Position numbers and translations under genes: made by a program. A stretch of 64,000 nt of DNA, taken from Brooklawnia cerclae (lineage in GTDB: Bacteria; Actinomycetota; Actinomycetes; Propionibacteriales; Propionibacteriaceae). This document shows, piece by piece, positions 33,975 to 44,400 of this stretch. Position 1 is the first letter of the stretch; every line of letters starts with the position of its first letter. The stretch covers positions 2,838,970 through 2,902,969 of the forward strand of contig NZ_JAAMOZ010000001.1 in NCBI RefSeq assembly GCF_011758645.1, given 5' to 3'. A model generated the notes under the pieces. The model saw only the letters and a program-made list of their open reading frames with translations. It was not told the DNA's origin and searched no databases.

Positions 33975-34634
33975 ATGGAAGTGGCACGTACCGCGCACGT
34001 GGACCCCGAGCGCCTATATGGGTGGGTCGCCCGATTCGAGGCCCGCCACGGCGCGATCGCGTCCACCGCATCGGACGACGCGCTGGTACTGACGGCCGCC
34101 GACGGGGCCACCGCGCGCCTGATCAACCGGTGGGAGCCCTTCGTGGGCACGGGGGTCGCCGAGTTCACCGAGCACGTGCTGCGGGATCGCCGGGTGGGGT
34201 TCCTGCTCGTCCGCAAGGGCGCCGACGCCGTCGGTGTCGCGCAGGGCACCGACCTGGTGGCTCATCGCACCTCGGTTCACTACGTGCAGGGGCGGACGAA
34301 AGCAGGCGGCTGGTCGCAGCAGCGGTACGCCAGGCGGCGGGGCAACCAAGCGACCCGGGCCTACGACGAGGCCGCGAGGGACGCCTTCGAGGTCGTCGTC
34401 CCGCATCGTGCCGACCTCGACGCGCTGGTGACCGGCGGAGACCGGGTGGGCGTGGACACCGTGCTGGCGGATCCACGCCTGGAGGGCCTTCGCGGGCTGC
34501 CCCGGCGTCATCCTGTGCTGCCCGTGCCGGACGCGCGTCTGGCAGTGCTGTACGAGTGTGTGCGGCAGGCTCGGCGCGTCCCCGTCGAACTGGACGCCGC
34601 AGCCGTCGCGGTGCCCTCCGACGGCGAGGCCTGA
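33975..34634 (+). CDS. Actinobacterial VLRF1-type peptidyl-tRNA hydrolase/release factor
   Basis: A 219-residue protein of the Vms1/ANKZF1-like (VLRF1) family, proposed to free peptides from stalled 50S-nascent-chain complexes. The catalytic-loop signature is GRTKAGGWSQQR at 106-117, corresponding to the GTxxGGSQQR-type motif of the family. The usual C-terminal zinc finger and coiled coil of eukaryotic forms are missing, as in the short actinobacterial group. The ATG at 33975 is preferred over an in-frame ATG 14 codons upstream. Divergent from the dtxR-type gene (59 bp). Confidence 0.82.
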   Translation: MEVARTAHVDPERLYGWVARFEARHGAIASTASDDALVLTAADGATARLINRWEPFVGTGVAEFTEHVLRDRRVGFLLVRKGADAVGVAQGTDLVAHRTSVHYVQGRTKAGGWSQQRYARRRGNQATRAYDEAARDAFEVVVPHRADLDALVTGGDRVGVDTVLADPRLEGLRGLPRRHPVLPVPDARLAVLYECVRQARRVPVELDAAAVAVPSDGEA

Positions 34635-34638
34635 GCCG

Positions 34639-35682
34639 CTACCGGCGGCCACGCCACCAGTAGGCGAGCGCGCCCGCGCCGATCGACACCACGACCGCGG
34701 ACGCGAGCGCGGCCAGCGTCTTGGTCGAGGTCAGGCGGCGGGTCAGCGAGGACGGGTTGTCGGCGGACGTCGTCCCGGTCGACGGGGACGCCGCGGAACC
34801 CGTGTCGGCCGGGCTGTCCGGTGCCGATGTCGTCTCCACCGAACTGGGCTCGGCGGCCTGCCCCGGCGGCGTGGACGGCGCTGCCGGCAACGAGGCCAGG
34901 GACGTGGGCAACGCGGCCTCCACCAGGCTCAGATCGTCCTTGCTCCCGAGCAGCAGCCCGGAACCGTCCAGCGTGGTCGACAGGGACTCCCCGGCGGGCT
35001 GGCTGGGCGTGGCGGCGCTGGCCGACACCGTGAAGTCGAACATGTTCATCACGAGCACGCTGGTGTAGGTGCGCACGACCGCCGTCTCCGAGTCCAGGAA
35101 GGCGCCGTCGGTCACCCACGCCGGGGCGTCTCCCAGCCGCTCCATCGTCAGGTCGGCCTCGTAGGTGTCGGGCGCGATGACGTAGTAGACGCCGCCCGGA
35201 TCACCCTTGGTGACGATGTAGATGTTCCCCCGGGGCGAGACCATCATGGTCTCCGCGTCGTGGGGCCCGTCGGGATAGTGCAGCGTCCACTGGGAGTAGG
35301 GGGCGTCGGAGCCCAGGCTGACGCCCTCCAAGCGGTACACCGTGATCGACTGACGCGTCAGATCGGGATCCCCGATGTCGCCGACATAGATCAGGCTGTC
35401 GAGCACCGCCAGACCCTCGACCGCCGTGGGTGCCGCGTCGAAGGTGACCTGCCCCACCACCTGGCCGCCGGAGGCCACGGCGTGGACGACACCGGACGCC
35501 TCGTGGCTGTTCATCGTCCAGTAGACCCCGCGGGCGGGATCGGCGGCCAGTCCACCGGTCGACGTCAGCGTGGAGTCGGACATGACCATCACGTCACCGG
35601 GAGCGGCGGCGGCAGGGGCCACGAGGACGAACGGGAGGACAATGGCGGTCGCAGCGGCCCAACGTCGTGGTGCTGCAGCCAT
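34639..35682 (-). CDS. Secreted, C-terminally membrane-anchored beta-propeller-like protein
   Basis: A 347-residue exported protein. The signal peptide is MAAAPRRWAAATAIVLPFVL and ends near APAAAA. Repeated short strands such as GGLAADPARGVYWTMN, AVEGLAVLDSLIYVGD and AETMMVSPRGNIYIVTKGD suggest a propeller. A Ser/Thr/Pro-rich stalk (about 255-315) leads to a C-terminal membrane helix TLAALASAVVVSIGAGALAY and RGRR anchor. Start 35682 has GGAGG 5 nt upstream. Function is unknown. Confidence 0.78.
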   Translation of the reverse strand: MAAAPRRWAAATAIVLPFVLVAPAAAAPGDVMVMSDSTLTSTGGLAADPARGVYWTMNSHEASGVVHAVASGGQVVGQVTFDAAPTAVEGLAVLDSLIYVGDIGDPDLTRQSITVYRLEGVSLGSDAPYSQWTLHYPDGPHDAETMMVSPRGNIYIVTKGDPGGVYYVIAPDTYEADLTMERLGDAPAWVTDGAFLDSETAVVRTYTSVLVMNMFDFTVSASAATPSQPAGESLSTTLDGSGLLLGSKDDLSLVEAALPTSLASLPAAPSTPPGQAAEPSSVETTSAPDSPADTGSAASPSTGTTSADNPSSLTRRLTSTKTLAALASAVVVSIGAGALAYWWRGRR

Positions 35683-35766
35683 GCCGCCTCCCTCCATGCA
35701 ACAACAGGTGCCCAGTGTAGCGACTCGGCGTCCACGGCCACACGATGCAACAGCTACCGTTGGGTC

Positions 35767-36423
35767 ATGGGACAGTTGACGCTGTTTGCCATCGGCATCA
35801 CCGAGGTGCGTGACATGTTCGGCGCTTCTCCCGATCTCGCCGACAGACTGCGCGTCGTGGCCGAGGACAGGTTCCGCGTCCCCACCACGGCACGGCACGG
35901 TCGCGGCTCGTTGCTGAACCGTGTGGGCCCGGTGCTCAAGCGGCCCGTCGATCCCCCACGCGCGCCCGCGCGTCCGACCGGACAGGACGTCGAGATCCTC
36001 CTGGCCGGGCATTCCGTCCCGCCCGACCGGCTCGGGTTCGCCTGGCAGATAGCGATGGCCTGGCTGGACGACCTGTCATGGGGACGAACCGACCTCGACG
36101 CCGACGCCAGGACGATGAGTTCCATCGAGTTCGACCTGGCCACAGCGGGACTGCCGAGCCGACTGTCGATCGAGCGCCTCATGCAGGGCAGCCCGCAGCT
36201 CCCCCTGCCCACGATGACCGGCCAGGTGTTCGGGTACGCCAAACACGAGCAGGCCGAGGCCACCCGCCAGGCCCTCACCGCCGTGATCGGTGATGTCGGA
36301 CAGGCATCGGCACCGTTCGCGGGCGCCGTGCTCGAGTTCCTCAACCACTACCCCGAATGGACGATCCGGGCCGGGGACGCTCGTCGCCCCGACCCGGATC
36401 TGGTCGTCAGTTGGTTCGCGTGA
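35767..36423 (+). CDS. Hypothetical conserved-looking protein
   Basis: A 218-residue soluble protein beginning MGQLTLFAIGITEVRDMFGA. No known domain is recognised. The C-terminal half is helical and ends in PDLVVSWFA. It is divergent from the secreted protein gene, with 84 bp between the starts, and only 3 bp from the end of the convergent permease gene. Confidence 0.7.
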   Translation: MGQLTLFAIGITEVRDMFGASPDLADRLRVVAEDRFRVPTTARHGRGSLLNRVGPVLKRPVDPPRAPARPTGQDVEILLAGHSVPPDRLGFAWQIAMAWLDDLSWGRTDLDADARTMSSIEFDLATAGLPSRLSIERLMQGSPQLPLPTMTGQVFGYAKHEQAEATRQALTAVIGDVGQASAPFAGAVLEFLNHYPEWTIRAGDARRPDPDLVVSWFA

Positions 36424-36426
36424 GGC

Positions 36427-37971
36427 TCAGGAGAACCATCCCGAGATGAGCGACTGGGCGAAGTAGATCACGAACAACGCCGAGACCACCCACATGAGCA
36501 CGTGCACCTTGCCCGCCTTGCCGGCGAAGATCTTCATCGCGACGTAGGTGATGAAGCCGGCGCCGATCCCGACCGTGATCGAGTACGAGAAGGGCATGAG
36601 GACGATCGTGACGAACGCCGGGACGGAGATCTCGAGGTCGGGCCAGTCGATCTGCCCCACCTGCATCATCATGAGGAAGCCCACCAGGACGAGCACCGGG
36701 GCCACCGCCTCGGACGGCACCATGTTGACCACCGGCGTCACGAACAGTGCGAGGACGAAGGCCGCACCGGTGACCACCGATGCCAGGCCGGTCCGGGCGC
36801 CTTCCGCGACACCTGCGGTCGACTCGATGTAGCTGGTGTTGCTGGACACGGACCCCGCGCCACCCGCGAGCGCGGCGAGCGAGTCGACGAGCAGGATCTC
36901 ACGCAGGTGCGGGGGCTCGCCGGACTCGTTCAGCAGGTTGCCCTCGGCTCCGATGGCCACCACGGTGCCCATGGTGTCGAAGAAGTCGGCGAGCAGCAGG
37001 CTGAAGACGAGCATGACGCCGGTCAGCACGGTGCCGAGGGTCGCATGCCCGTCGGGAGCGAAGCCGCCGAAGACGTCCACACGGCCCAGCAGGCCCAGGT
37101 TGGGTGCGGCGAACGCGTCCCAGCCCGGGAAGGCGGGCACGTTGAGAGCCCAGCCCGTGACGTTGTCGTCGCTCTGCGCACCGATCGACGTGGCCACCTC
37201 GAGGATGACCGCCAGCACGGTGCCCGCGGCGATCGCCCACAGCATGGCGCCCTTCACCTTGCGCTGATAGAGGAACAGCAGCACGAAGAGAGTGACGACG
37301 AAGACGAAGATGGGCCAGCCCGTCAGCGAGCCTCCGATGCCGAGTTGCACCAGGGGATCACCCGCCCGGATGATGCCGGCGTCGGCCAGGCCGACCAGCG
37401 TGATGAACAGGCCGATGCCCACGCTGATGGCGATACGCAGGGTGGGCGGCACCGCGCGGAAGACCGCCTCCCGGAAGCCCGTGAGGACCAGGATGGTGAT
37501 CACGATGCCCTCGCAGACCACCAGGCCCATCGCCTGCGGCCAGGTCATGGTGGGGGCGATGACGTAGGCGAGCATCGCGTTCAGCCCCAGCCCGGTGGCC
37601 AGGCCGATCGGGAAGCGCCCGACCACACCCATGAGGATGGTCATGATTCCGGCGATGAGCGCCGTCACGGCGGCGACCATGGCGATGGACTGTCCCACCG
37701 CAGCACCGTCGACGACCGTCATCGCCGCGTCCGTGAACTTCGGCGCCCCCGACACGAGGTTGCCGTTCTTGTCGACGGCTGTGCCGATGATGAGGGGATT
37801 CAGCGCAATGATGTAGGCCATGGTGAAGAACGTCACCAGCCCACCACGCACCTCGCGGGCCACGCTCGAGCCCCGCTTGGTGATCTCGAACCACTTGTCC
37901 AAACCGCTGAGGTCGCCGTCGGCGGCCCCAGACTGTGTCCCGCTCGGGGAAATCGCACTCATGGCCGACAT
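36427..37971 (-). CDS. NCS2-family (AzgA-like) purine permease
   Basis: A 514-residue transporter with about 13 hydrophobic segments. The AzgA signature appears as FFTMAYIIALNPLII, GLGLNAMLAY, LLADFFDTMGTVVAIG and SSNTSYIESTAGVAEGARTG. This group takes up adenine, guanine or hypoxanthine by proton symport. The start is uncertain among MSAMSAIS codons, since no strong RBS is visible. It is divergent from the DUF2530 gene. Confidence 0.9.
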   Translation of the reverse strand: MSAMSAISPSGTQSGAADGDLSGLDKWFEITKRGSSVAREVRGGLVTFFTMAYIIALNPLIIGTAVDKNGNLVSGAPKFTDAAMTVVDGAAVGQSIAMVAAVTALIAGIMTILMGVVGRFPIGLATGLGLNAMLAYVIAPTMTWPQAMGLVVCEGIVITILVLTGFREAVFRAVPPTLRIAISVGIGLFITLVGLADAGIIRAGDPLVQLGIGGSLTGWPIFVFVVTLFVLLFLYQRKVKGAMLWAIAAGTVLAVILEVATSIGAQSDDNVTGWALNVPAFPGWDAFAAPNLGLLGRVDVFGGFAPDGHATLGTVLTGVMLVFSLLLADFFDTMGTVVAIGAEGNLLNESGEPPHLREILLVDSLAALAGGAGSVSSNTSYIESTAGVAEGARTGLASVVTGAAFVLALFVTPVVNMVPSEAVAPVLVLVGFLMMMQVGQIDWPDLEISVPAFVTIVLMPFSYSITVGIGAGFITYVAMKIFAGKAGKVHVLMWVVSALFVIYFAQSLISGWFS

Positions 37972-38007
37972 GGTAAGGGATTGCGATGCCCCCATAGGAT
38001 TGGTCCC

Positions 38008-38301
38008 ATGAGCGAGTCCCCGGACCAACTGCCCGCACGAGGCACGACCGGGCTGCGTCAGGCCCCTTTCCCGCCCCTGCACGAGGACGGGGTGAACGTG
38101 TTCGCCATCGGCACCGCCGGATTCGCGCTGGCGTCCCTGATCCTGCTGGTGGGACGCCGCACTCTGGGCGTCGCTGACGTCTGGCTGGCCACGACGCTCA
38201 CGGGCCTGGCCGTCGGCATCGTGGCCACCGTGTACTGCCTCTGGCGCCGCGACAAGCGTGCCCGCGACGCCGCACGCGGCATCGCGCCCCCGACGGCGTG
38301 A
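38008..38301 (+). CDS. DUF2530 small membrane protein
   Basis: A 97-residue protein with two membrane segments (VFAIGTAGFALASLILLVG and VWLATTLTGLAVGIVATVYC) preceded by a cytoplasmic PPLHEDGVN, the pattern of the actinobacterial DUF2530 family. Function is unknown. Confidence 0.85.
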   Translation: MSESPDQLPARGTTGLRQAPFPPLHEDGVNVFAIGTAGFALASLILLVGRRTLGVADVWLATTLTGLAVGIVATVYCLWRRDKRARDAARGIAPPTA

Positions 38302-38306
38302 GGGCG

Positions 38307-38372
38307 GAGACGACGGCCGTGAGGACCGAGACGACGGCCTGACGACCGAGACGACGGCTGAGCCTGTCGAAG
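38307..38372. repeat. Short tandem GAGACGACGGC repeats
   Basis: The 11-mer GAGACGACGGC occurs at 38307, 38328 and 38348 (spacing 21 and 20). The last copy runs into CTGAGCCTGTCGAAG (38358-38372), a motif seen as a dispersed intergenic repeat in several bacterial genomes. It sits between convergent genes. Confidence 0.7.
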
Positions 38373-38409
38373 CCACCTCGCGACACCCGCACGAGGACGG
38401 CCGACGGGG

Positions 38410-39174
38410 TCAGTCGAACAGCGAGTGGTCGAGACTGACCGTGTCGAAGACGGGCTCGGGCAGGCGGATACCCCGCTCGTCGGCGACCACGTCGGAGTGT
38501 CCGCCGCATCCGTGATCGACCGAGACCACCGAGCCGTCGGACGAGGAGTACTCGTTGGCGCACACCCCGAAGACCCGACCCAACGAGCCCGTCAACCGGA
38601 CGAAGTAACCGCAGGCCACGCATACCCCCGGAGCCTGTCGCGCCACCGGCGTGTCCGGGCCGCCTTCGCCCGACAGCCAGCGCTCGGCGGCCTGCTCACG
38701 CCCGACCGGTGACAGCAGGCGTTCGCGCCCCAGTCCCAGTTCGGTGACGACGGCACGCGTCTGGGACCACTCTGCGGGATCCGCGTCGGGAGCGAGCTCG
38801 CCGCCCGTGTAGCCGGGTTCGAGGCGAGGATCGTTGTCGGGAGTCGGCAGGAGCGCGCCGGGGGTCAGGTCGCCGGCCTGGAGCCTGTCGGCCCACGGCA
38901 CCCACGGCGGGGCGAGCAGCGATCCGTCACTCGGCAGGAGGACGACCTCGTTGACCGTCGCCTGGCGTGCCCGGGCCGCCCGGGTCATCGTCACGGCCCA
39001 GTGCCAGCCCGTGTAGGCGGGGTGGGGGCAGGCGAAGTAGTGGGTGCCCTGCCGGACGCCGTCCTCCGAGCGCACGCCGAGGTAATCCCCGACCCCGAAG
39101 TCGCCGGCGGCCTCCTCCGCGGCCGCGCGGGCCTGATCCACCGCGTCCAGGACGATCTGGTCGACCTCGGTCAT
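38410..39174 (-). CDS. DUF3027 protein
   Basis: A 254-residue protein of the actinobacterial DUF3027 family. The opening is VDQIVLDAVDQARAAAEEAA, then GTHYFACPHPAYTGWHWAVT and WVPWADRLQAGDLTPG. A zinc-ribbon-like ACGYF/GVCANEYSSSDG region with GCGGH follows near 190-225. Start 39174 has GAGGAGG upstream. Role unknown; the position beside a cold-shock gene is conserved in related genomes as far as I recall. Confidence 0.85.
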   Translation of the reverse strand: MTEVDQIVLDAVDQARAAAEEAAGDFGVGDYLGVRSEDGVRQGTHYFACPHPAYTGWHWAVTMTRAARARQATVNEVVLLPSDGSLLAPPWVPWADRLQAGDLTPGALLPTPDNDPRLEPGYTGGELAPDADPAEWSQTRAVVTELGLGRERLLSPVGREQAAERWLSGEGGPDTPVARQAPGVCVACGYFVRLTGSLGRVFGVCANEYSSSDGSVVSVDHGCGGHSDVVADERGIRLPEPVFDTVSLDHSLFD

Positions 39175-39200
39175 GGCTGTCCTCCTCGAGACGTTTGTGC

Positions 39201-39584
39201 TCACAGTTCGAGCTCGTCCGCGACGGCGCGCAACATACCGGCCACCTTGGCGGCCTGCTGCTGGTTGGGGTAGCGACCGTGGCGATACCCGTTGCCCAGC
39301 TGATCCATCAGCTTGATGAGATCCTCGAACATCACCGCGAGCTGTTCGGGTTTCTTGCGGGCGGCCTTCGCCAGCGACGGCGGGGCCTCGATCAGTTCGA
39401 CCGACAGGGCCTGCTCGCCACGTCGTCCCTCGATGACCCCGAACTCGACGCGCTGACCCGACCGGAGACCGGTGACACCCCGGGGGAGGGCATCAGCACG
39501 CACATAGACGTCGCCACCACCGTCCTTGGCGATGAAGCCAAAGCCCTTCTCTGCGTCGTAAAAACGCACCTTGCCGCTGGGCAC
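39201..39584 (-). CDS. Cold-shock-domain protein with C-terminal extension
   Basis: A 127-residue protein. Residues 1-65 are a cold-shock fold with RNP-1 motif KGFGFIA and RNP-2-like DVYVRADAL. The remaining helical extension (PEQLAVMFEDLIKLMDQLG) is typical of the large actinobacterial forms. It probably binds single-stranded RNA or DNA. GTG start 39584 with GAGG 6 nt upstream. Confidence 0.88.
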   Translation of the reverse strand: MPSGKVRFYDAEKGFGFIAKDGGGDVYVRADALPRGVTGLRSGQRVEFGVIEGRRGEQALSVELIEAPPSLAKAARKKPEQLAVMFEDLIKLMDQLGNGYRHGRYPNQQQAAKVAGMLRAVADELEL

Positions 39585-39702
39585 CGCTACCTCACTTGTC
39601 GTTCTGGGGCGCGGGCGACCACACCCGTGCACCTGCCAAGACTATCGGGGACGGCAACCACTCGGCCATAGACTGGACGGCATGGATGAGGTTGGGGGGA
39701 CG

Positions 39703-40551
39703 ATGACGAGGACCACACAGGCGCAGCCTCCTTTCGGGTTCGCGCGTCCGGTGGTGCCCCCACTCAGCCAGGCAGTTCCCTCACCGGCCGTTCGGGAGGC
39801 TCCCGGCGCCCCCGCCCCGGACGCCTACTCACCCCCCGAGGGCGAAGTTCTTCCCCTTGCCAGCATCGAACCGGCCCCTCCCGAACCGCGCGACCCGACC
39901 TCACCCTTCGTGAGTTCTGCGCCGCCCGAGCCGGCGGCGGAGTGGCGGCCGGACCAGCCTCTGCCGACGAACACCCCCGCCGAGCAGGCAACGGCACCGG
40001 AGGTCGACCCTGCCACCCTTCCCCCGCCGAACGGGGCAGCCGTGGTTCCGGTGGCCGCTCCCCCGGTCGCCGCGATGCCCGTTGCCCCGCGGTATCCGGC
40101 ACCGACCGGATACCCGAGCCCTGGCCCCCAGGCCAGCCCCTACCCGGCGAATCCTTACGCGACCGGCCCCTACTCGTCCCCCGCCAATCAGAACGCCGGC
40201 GGTCCGTACCCCTACCAGCCGCGTCCTCAAGCAGCCCCCGGCCGCGTGAGCGGCGGCATGCGGCCCGCGGGTGGTGCCCAGCTGGCTCTTCTGCTCGCGG
40301 GCCTGATCTGGTCGCAGGTGTCGATCATCGCCCTGATCGCCGCCGCAGTGGTGTCGCTCGCCGGGCGCACCGCCGGGCGAGTGCTCGTCACCCTCGCCGC
40401 GGCCTTCGTCCTGGTCCTGTTCGTCCCGTGGAACTACGGGTACATCGGCACCGACCAATGGCAGTCGACCGCGCAACTGCTGTCGCTGGTCTGCCTGGTC
40501 GGCGTCGCCCTGATGAGCCGACAGCAGCTGCGCAGGCAGCAACGACCGTGA
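39703..40551 (+). CDS. Proline-rich membrane protein of unknown function
   Basis: A 282-residue protein. Residues 1-185 are Pro/Ala-rich and disordered (repeated PYxxNP and APRYPAPTG patterns), followed by three membrane segments (LLLAGLIWSQVSIIALIAAA, VLVTLAAAFVLVLFVPW, LLSLVCLVGVALMS). ATG 39703 has a GGGGGG stretch 3-8 nt upstream; an ATG at 39682 is an alternative. It overlaps the next gene by 4 nt. Confidence 0.72.
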   Translation: MTRTTQAQPPFGFARPVVPPLSQAVPSPAVREAPGAPAPDAYSPPEGEVLPLASIEPAPPEPRDPTSPFVSSAPPEPAAEWRPDQPLPTNTPAEQATAPEVDPATLPPPNGAAVVPVAAPPVAAMPVAPRYPAPTGYPSPGPQASPYPANPYATGPYSSPANQNAGGPYPYQPRPQAAPGRVSGGMRPAGGAQLALLLAGLIWSQVSIIALIAAAVVSLAGRTAGRVLVTLAAAFVLVLFVPWNYGYIGTDQWQSTAQLLSLVCLVGVALMSRQQLRRQQRP

Positions 40552-40802
40552 GCTCGCGGTGGCGTCCGCTGCTCGAACAGGCGGCCGCTGAGGACCGCTG
40601 GGTCGAGTTGCGCTGGGCCAACGAGGACGGCACCACCAGCATGGCCGTCGTCCGGGTGCTGATGGTCGGACGGGGCTCTGTGTATCTCGTACGGCGCGCC
40701 GACCGGCGCATGACGGTGCCGTTGAAACTGATCGTGTCGGCGCGGCTCGGCGATCGTGTGGTCATCCGGGGCGAGTCGCTGGAGCAGGACGCCGGCGACT
40801 AG
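40548..40802 (+). CDS. Small hypothetical protein
   Basis: An 84-residue basic protein (WVELRWANEDGTTSMAVVRV) with a beta-rich pattern. The GTG overlaps the preceding stop by 4 nt (GTGA), suggesting coupling. No known family is recognised. Confidence 0.6.
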   Translation: MSSRWRPLLEQAAAEDRWVELRWANEDGTTSMAVVRVLMVGRGSVYLVRRADRRMTVPLKLIVSARLGDRVVIRGESLEQDAGD

Positions 40803-40829
40803 CCCGGATGCGCGGTGCGCCGCGCCGGT

Positions 40830-41387
40830 TCAGGACTCCCGATGGCCCAGCGCGACGGGGACGGTCGACTCCTCCACCTCGCCGAGATCGACGAAGTCGC
40901 CCTGGCGGGCGCCGAACAGGTCCGGCAACCGGGTCGGCCAGACGGTGATGTCGGCGAGCTGGGACGCGGCGAACCACTCGAACCCCGTGAGGGTGACCTG
41001 CTCCTCCTCGGTGAACCCCGCGGCGTCGGGCTCGAACGGCGACGGCAGGTCGACGGCGAAGAACATCTCGTGCTGAACGAGCACCTGGTCGCTGTAACCG
41101 TGACGCACCACGCGCTCCGCGATCGGCCCGACGAGGTCCTCCGCGTCGATCCGCAGTCCCGTCTCCTCGAGGAGCTCCCGCACGGCCGCGTCGTGCCAGC
41201 TCTCCTGCGCGTCCAGGCCGCCGCCCGGTGTGACCCACCAGTGCGAGCCCGCGATGCCAGGGTCCGAGTCCGCGATCAGCAGAACCCTGCCCCCGGCACG
41301 TATCAGCACACGAGAGGCCCTGCGGGTTCGCACGGGACGCTGCGGTGGGGGAACCGGGATCATCGGACGCCTGTCCTCGTCAGCCAT
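40830..41387 (-). CDS. NUDIX hydrolase
   Basis: A 185-residue NUDIX protein. The Nudix box runs over about residues 56-78, with G-x5-E and the REL-x-EE-x-GL core clearly present (RELLEETGL). It hydrolyses a nucleoside-diphosphate-linked compound; the substrate cannot be told from sequence. ATG at 41387. Confidence 0.9.
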   Translation of the reverse strand: MADEDRRPMIPVPPPQRPVRTRRASRVLIRAGGRVLLIADSDPGIAGSHWWVTPGGGLDAQESWHDAAVRELLEETGLRIDAEDLVGPIAERVVRHGYSDQVLVQHEMFFAVDLPSPFEPDAAGFTEEEQVTLTGFEWFAASQLADITVWPTRLPDLFGARQGDFVDLGEVEESTVPVALGHRES

Positions 41388-41439
41388 GGGCCACAGCCTA
41401 GAGCGCCGGCCACCCGCCACCCGGCGGCGACCAATTCGT

Positions 41440-44400
41440 TCAGAGTCCCGCGACGACGCGATCGGGCAGTGCCGTCGGGTTGCCGAACCTGTGTGCCGTG
41501 ATGGCGATCGCCTGCTCATGGACGAACGCCAGGAGTTCGATCCGTCCCGCGGCGGTGACCGGGTTGCTCCAGAGCGACACATCGGCGGCACCACGCAGCG
41601 CCCGCGCGGTCTCCGCGGGATCGCCCCCGACCAGCCGGACACGCGAGACGCCGAGAGAGCCGGACGCCAGGCGTACCTGCCACGCGGGCTCGTCCTCGAT
41701 CGTCACCGTGATGCCCTGGGAGGCCAGGAAGGCGCTGATCCGATCGGGCAGCGCGTCCGCGGCCGAGACCGTCAGCTCGCTGCCCGCCCGCAGGCCCGCG
41801 CCGATCACGCGCAGGCCGCCGATCAGGTCGGCTCCGGCACCGAGGCGCACCGCGACCGGAACGGGTCGGTATCGCAGCAGGTTGCGCTCGCAGGTCAGGT
41901 TCGACGGGTCCGCCACACGGCCGAACCGCTCCTGCCACGCAACCTGGTCGGAGACCGCCGCCCCGGTGAGGAATGCCAGCCGCTCGGGGTCCGCGTCCGG
42001 TCGGGCGGCCTCGATGAGGGCACGCACGGGCGCGACGAGGTCGGACGCAGGCACCGCGTCGGAGGCCACGGCTGCCGTGCCCTCGTCGGGTTCCCATCGT
42101 CCCAGGCCGACGAGGTAGTTGGGACCCCCGGCCTTGGCCCCCGCTCCGACGCTCGACCGCTTCCAGCCACCGAAGGGCTGGCGCCGCACGATCGCGCCCG
42201 TGATTCCACGGTTCACGTAGAGGTTCCCTGCCTGGACCCCGTCCACCCAGATCGAGACCTCTTCGGGATCGAGGGAGTGGATGCCCGCGGTCAGGCCGTA
42301 GTCGGTGGCGTTCTGGAACCGGATGGCCTCTTCGAGGGTCTCCGCGTGCATGATCGCGAGCATCGGCCCGAAGAACTCGGTCAGATGCGCGCGGCTCCCA
42401 GGCTTCACCCCCGTGCGGATTCCCGGTGACCAGAGCCTGCCGGAGTCGTCGAGCTGACTCGGCTCGAGCACCCATTGCTCACCGGGCGCCAACTCGGTCA
42501 GAGCCCCCAGGAGCTTGCCGGCAGCCGGCTCGATGATCGGCCCGATCTGCGTGCGAGCGTCCTGCGGCCAGCCCACGCGCATCGAGGACGCGGCGTCGAG
42601 GAGTTGCCGGGCAAACCTCTCGGAGCGAGCCACCGAGCCCACCAGGATCACCAGGGACGCGGCGGAACACTTCTGGCCCGCGTGGAGGAAGGCGCTGCGG
42701 GCGACGTCGGCGGCGGCGAGTTCGAGGTCTGCCGAGGGCGTGACGACGATCGCGTTCTTCCCGCTCGTCTCCGCGAGCAGGGGTAGTTCGGGACGCCACG
42801 AGTGGAACAGCGAGGCGGTGTCGTAGCTGCCGGTCAGGATGATCCGGCTCACCAGCGGATGGGTGACCAGCGCCTTTCCCAGCCCGGTCTCGTCGAGGTC
42901 GACCAGTGTGAGCAGATCACGCGGCACCCCGGCACGCCACAGGGCCTCGCAGATGACGGCACCACACCGGCGGGCCTGGGGTGCGGGCTTGACGACGACC
43001 GCGGACCCGGCCGCGAGCGCCGCGAGGATGCCACCGGCCGGGATGGCCAGAGGGAAGTTCCACGGCGGGGTGACGACGGTGAGCGAGTCGGGGACGAAGC
43101 GTGCCCCGGCGACCTGATCGAGGTCGGTGGCCAGCTCGGCGTAGTAGCGGGCGAAGTCGGTCGCCTCGGACACCTCGACGTCGGCTTCCGCGATCGTCTT
43201 GCCCGTCTCGGAGGCCGCCACCTCGATGAGCTCGGCCCGCGAGGAGGCCAGGGAGGACGCCGCCCGGCGCAGCAGCGCGGCACGCTCGTCGGCGGGCCGT
43301 CCGCCCCACGCGCGGCCGGCCTGCGCGGCTGCTGTCACCAGGCGATCGAGCGTGGCCTCGTCCTTCACCATCGCTTCGGCGATGGTCGCCATGCCCAGGG
43401 TCGACCCGGGTGCACGGGCGAGGATCTGCGCACCCCAGGCGCGGTTGGCGCTCAGAGCCGGATCGGTGTCGGGCTCGTTGGCGAACGGAATCGCGGGTGC
43501 CGTCCCGGCGCTCGGCGGCGTCGGGACGGGGCCCGCCGGCCGGATCCCACGGTCCTGACGGCGGTTGGGCTCGGGCACGCCCGGCGAGGACTCCAGCACC
43601 GCCAGGGCCGCGACGAACCGTGACCGCTCGCGGGCGAACAGGTCCTGGTCTGCACCGATGTCGAAGACGGCGGACATGAAGTTGGCGCTGCTGGCGTTCT
43701 CCTCCAGCCGGCGCACGAGATAGGCGATGGCGACGTCGAACTCCGAGGGATGGACGACCGGGGTGTAGAGCAGCAGGCGGCCCACCTCGGCGCGCACCAC
43801 CGCGGCCTGGCCGGAGGACATCCCCGCGAGCATCTCGAACTCGACCCCGTCGGTGACCGAGCGCTCCTGGGCGAGCAGCCACGCGTGGGCGACGTCGAAC
43901 AGGTTGTGCCCGGCGACACCGAGCCTGATCGCCGCCGTGCGCTCGGGGGTCATCGCGTAGTCGAGCACACGCTTGTAGTTCGCGTCGGCCTCGACCTTGG
44001 TGGGATAGGTGGCCAGCGGCCAGCCGTGCAGTTCGGCGTCGACGTGCTCCATGGCGAGATTGGCGCCCTTGACCAGACGCACCTTGATCGGCGCCGAGCC
44101 CCGGCCGGTCCGGTCGGCCGCCCAGCTCTCCAGACGCCGGTACGCGCCGAGTGCGTCGGGCAGATAGGCCTGAAGGACGATCCCGGCCTCCAGATCCGCC
44201 AGTTGCGGCTGGTCGAGCAGCCGGGTGAAGACGGCGATCGTCAGGTCGAGATCGCGGTACTCCTCCATGTCGAGATTGATGAACTTGGGGGTCGCGGACG
44301 TCGCGGCCAGCTCGTAGAGCGGGGTCAGCGTCGCCACGACCTTCTCGACCGTCTGCTCGAAGCTCCACATCGACAGCTGGCTCGCGACCGCGGACACCTT

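Noticed and set aside
36502..38301. 599-codon open frame opposite the NCS2 permease
   Set aside because: His/Asp/Arg-rich shadow of a membrane protein gene; only its last 97 codons (DUF2530) are real.
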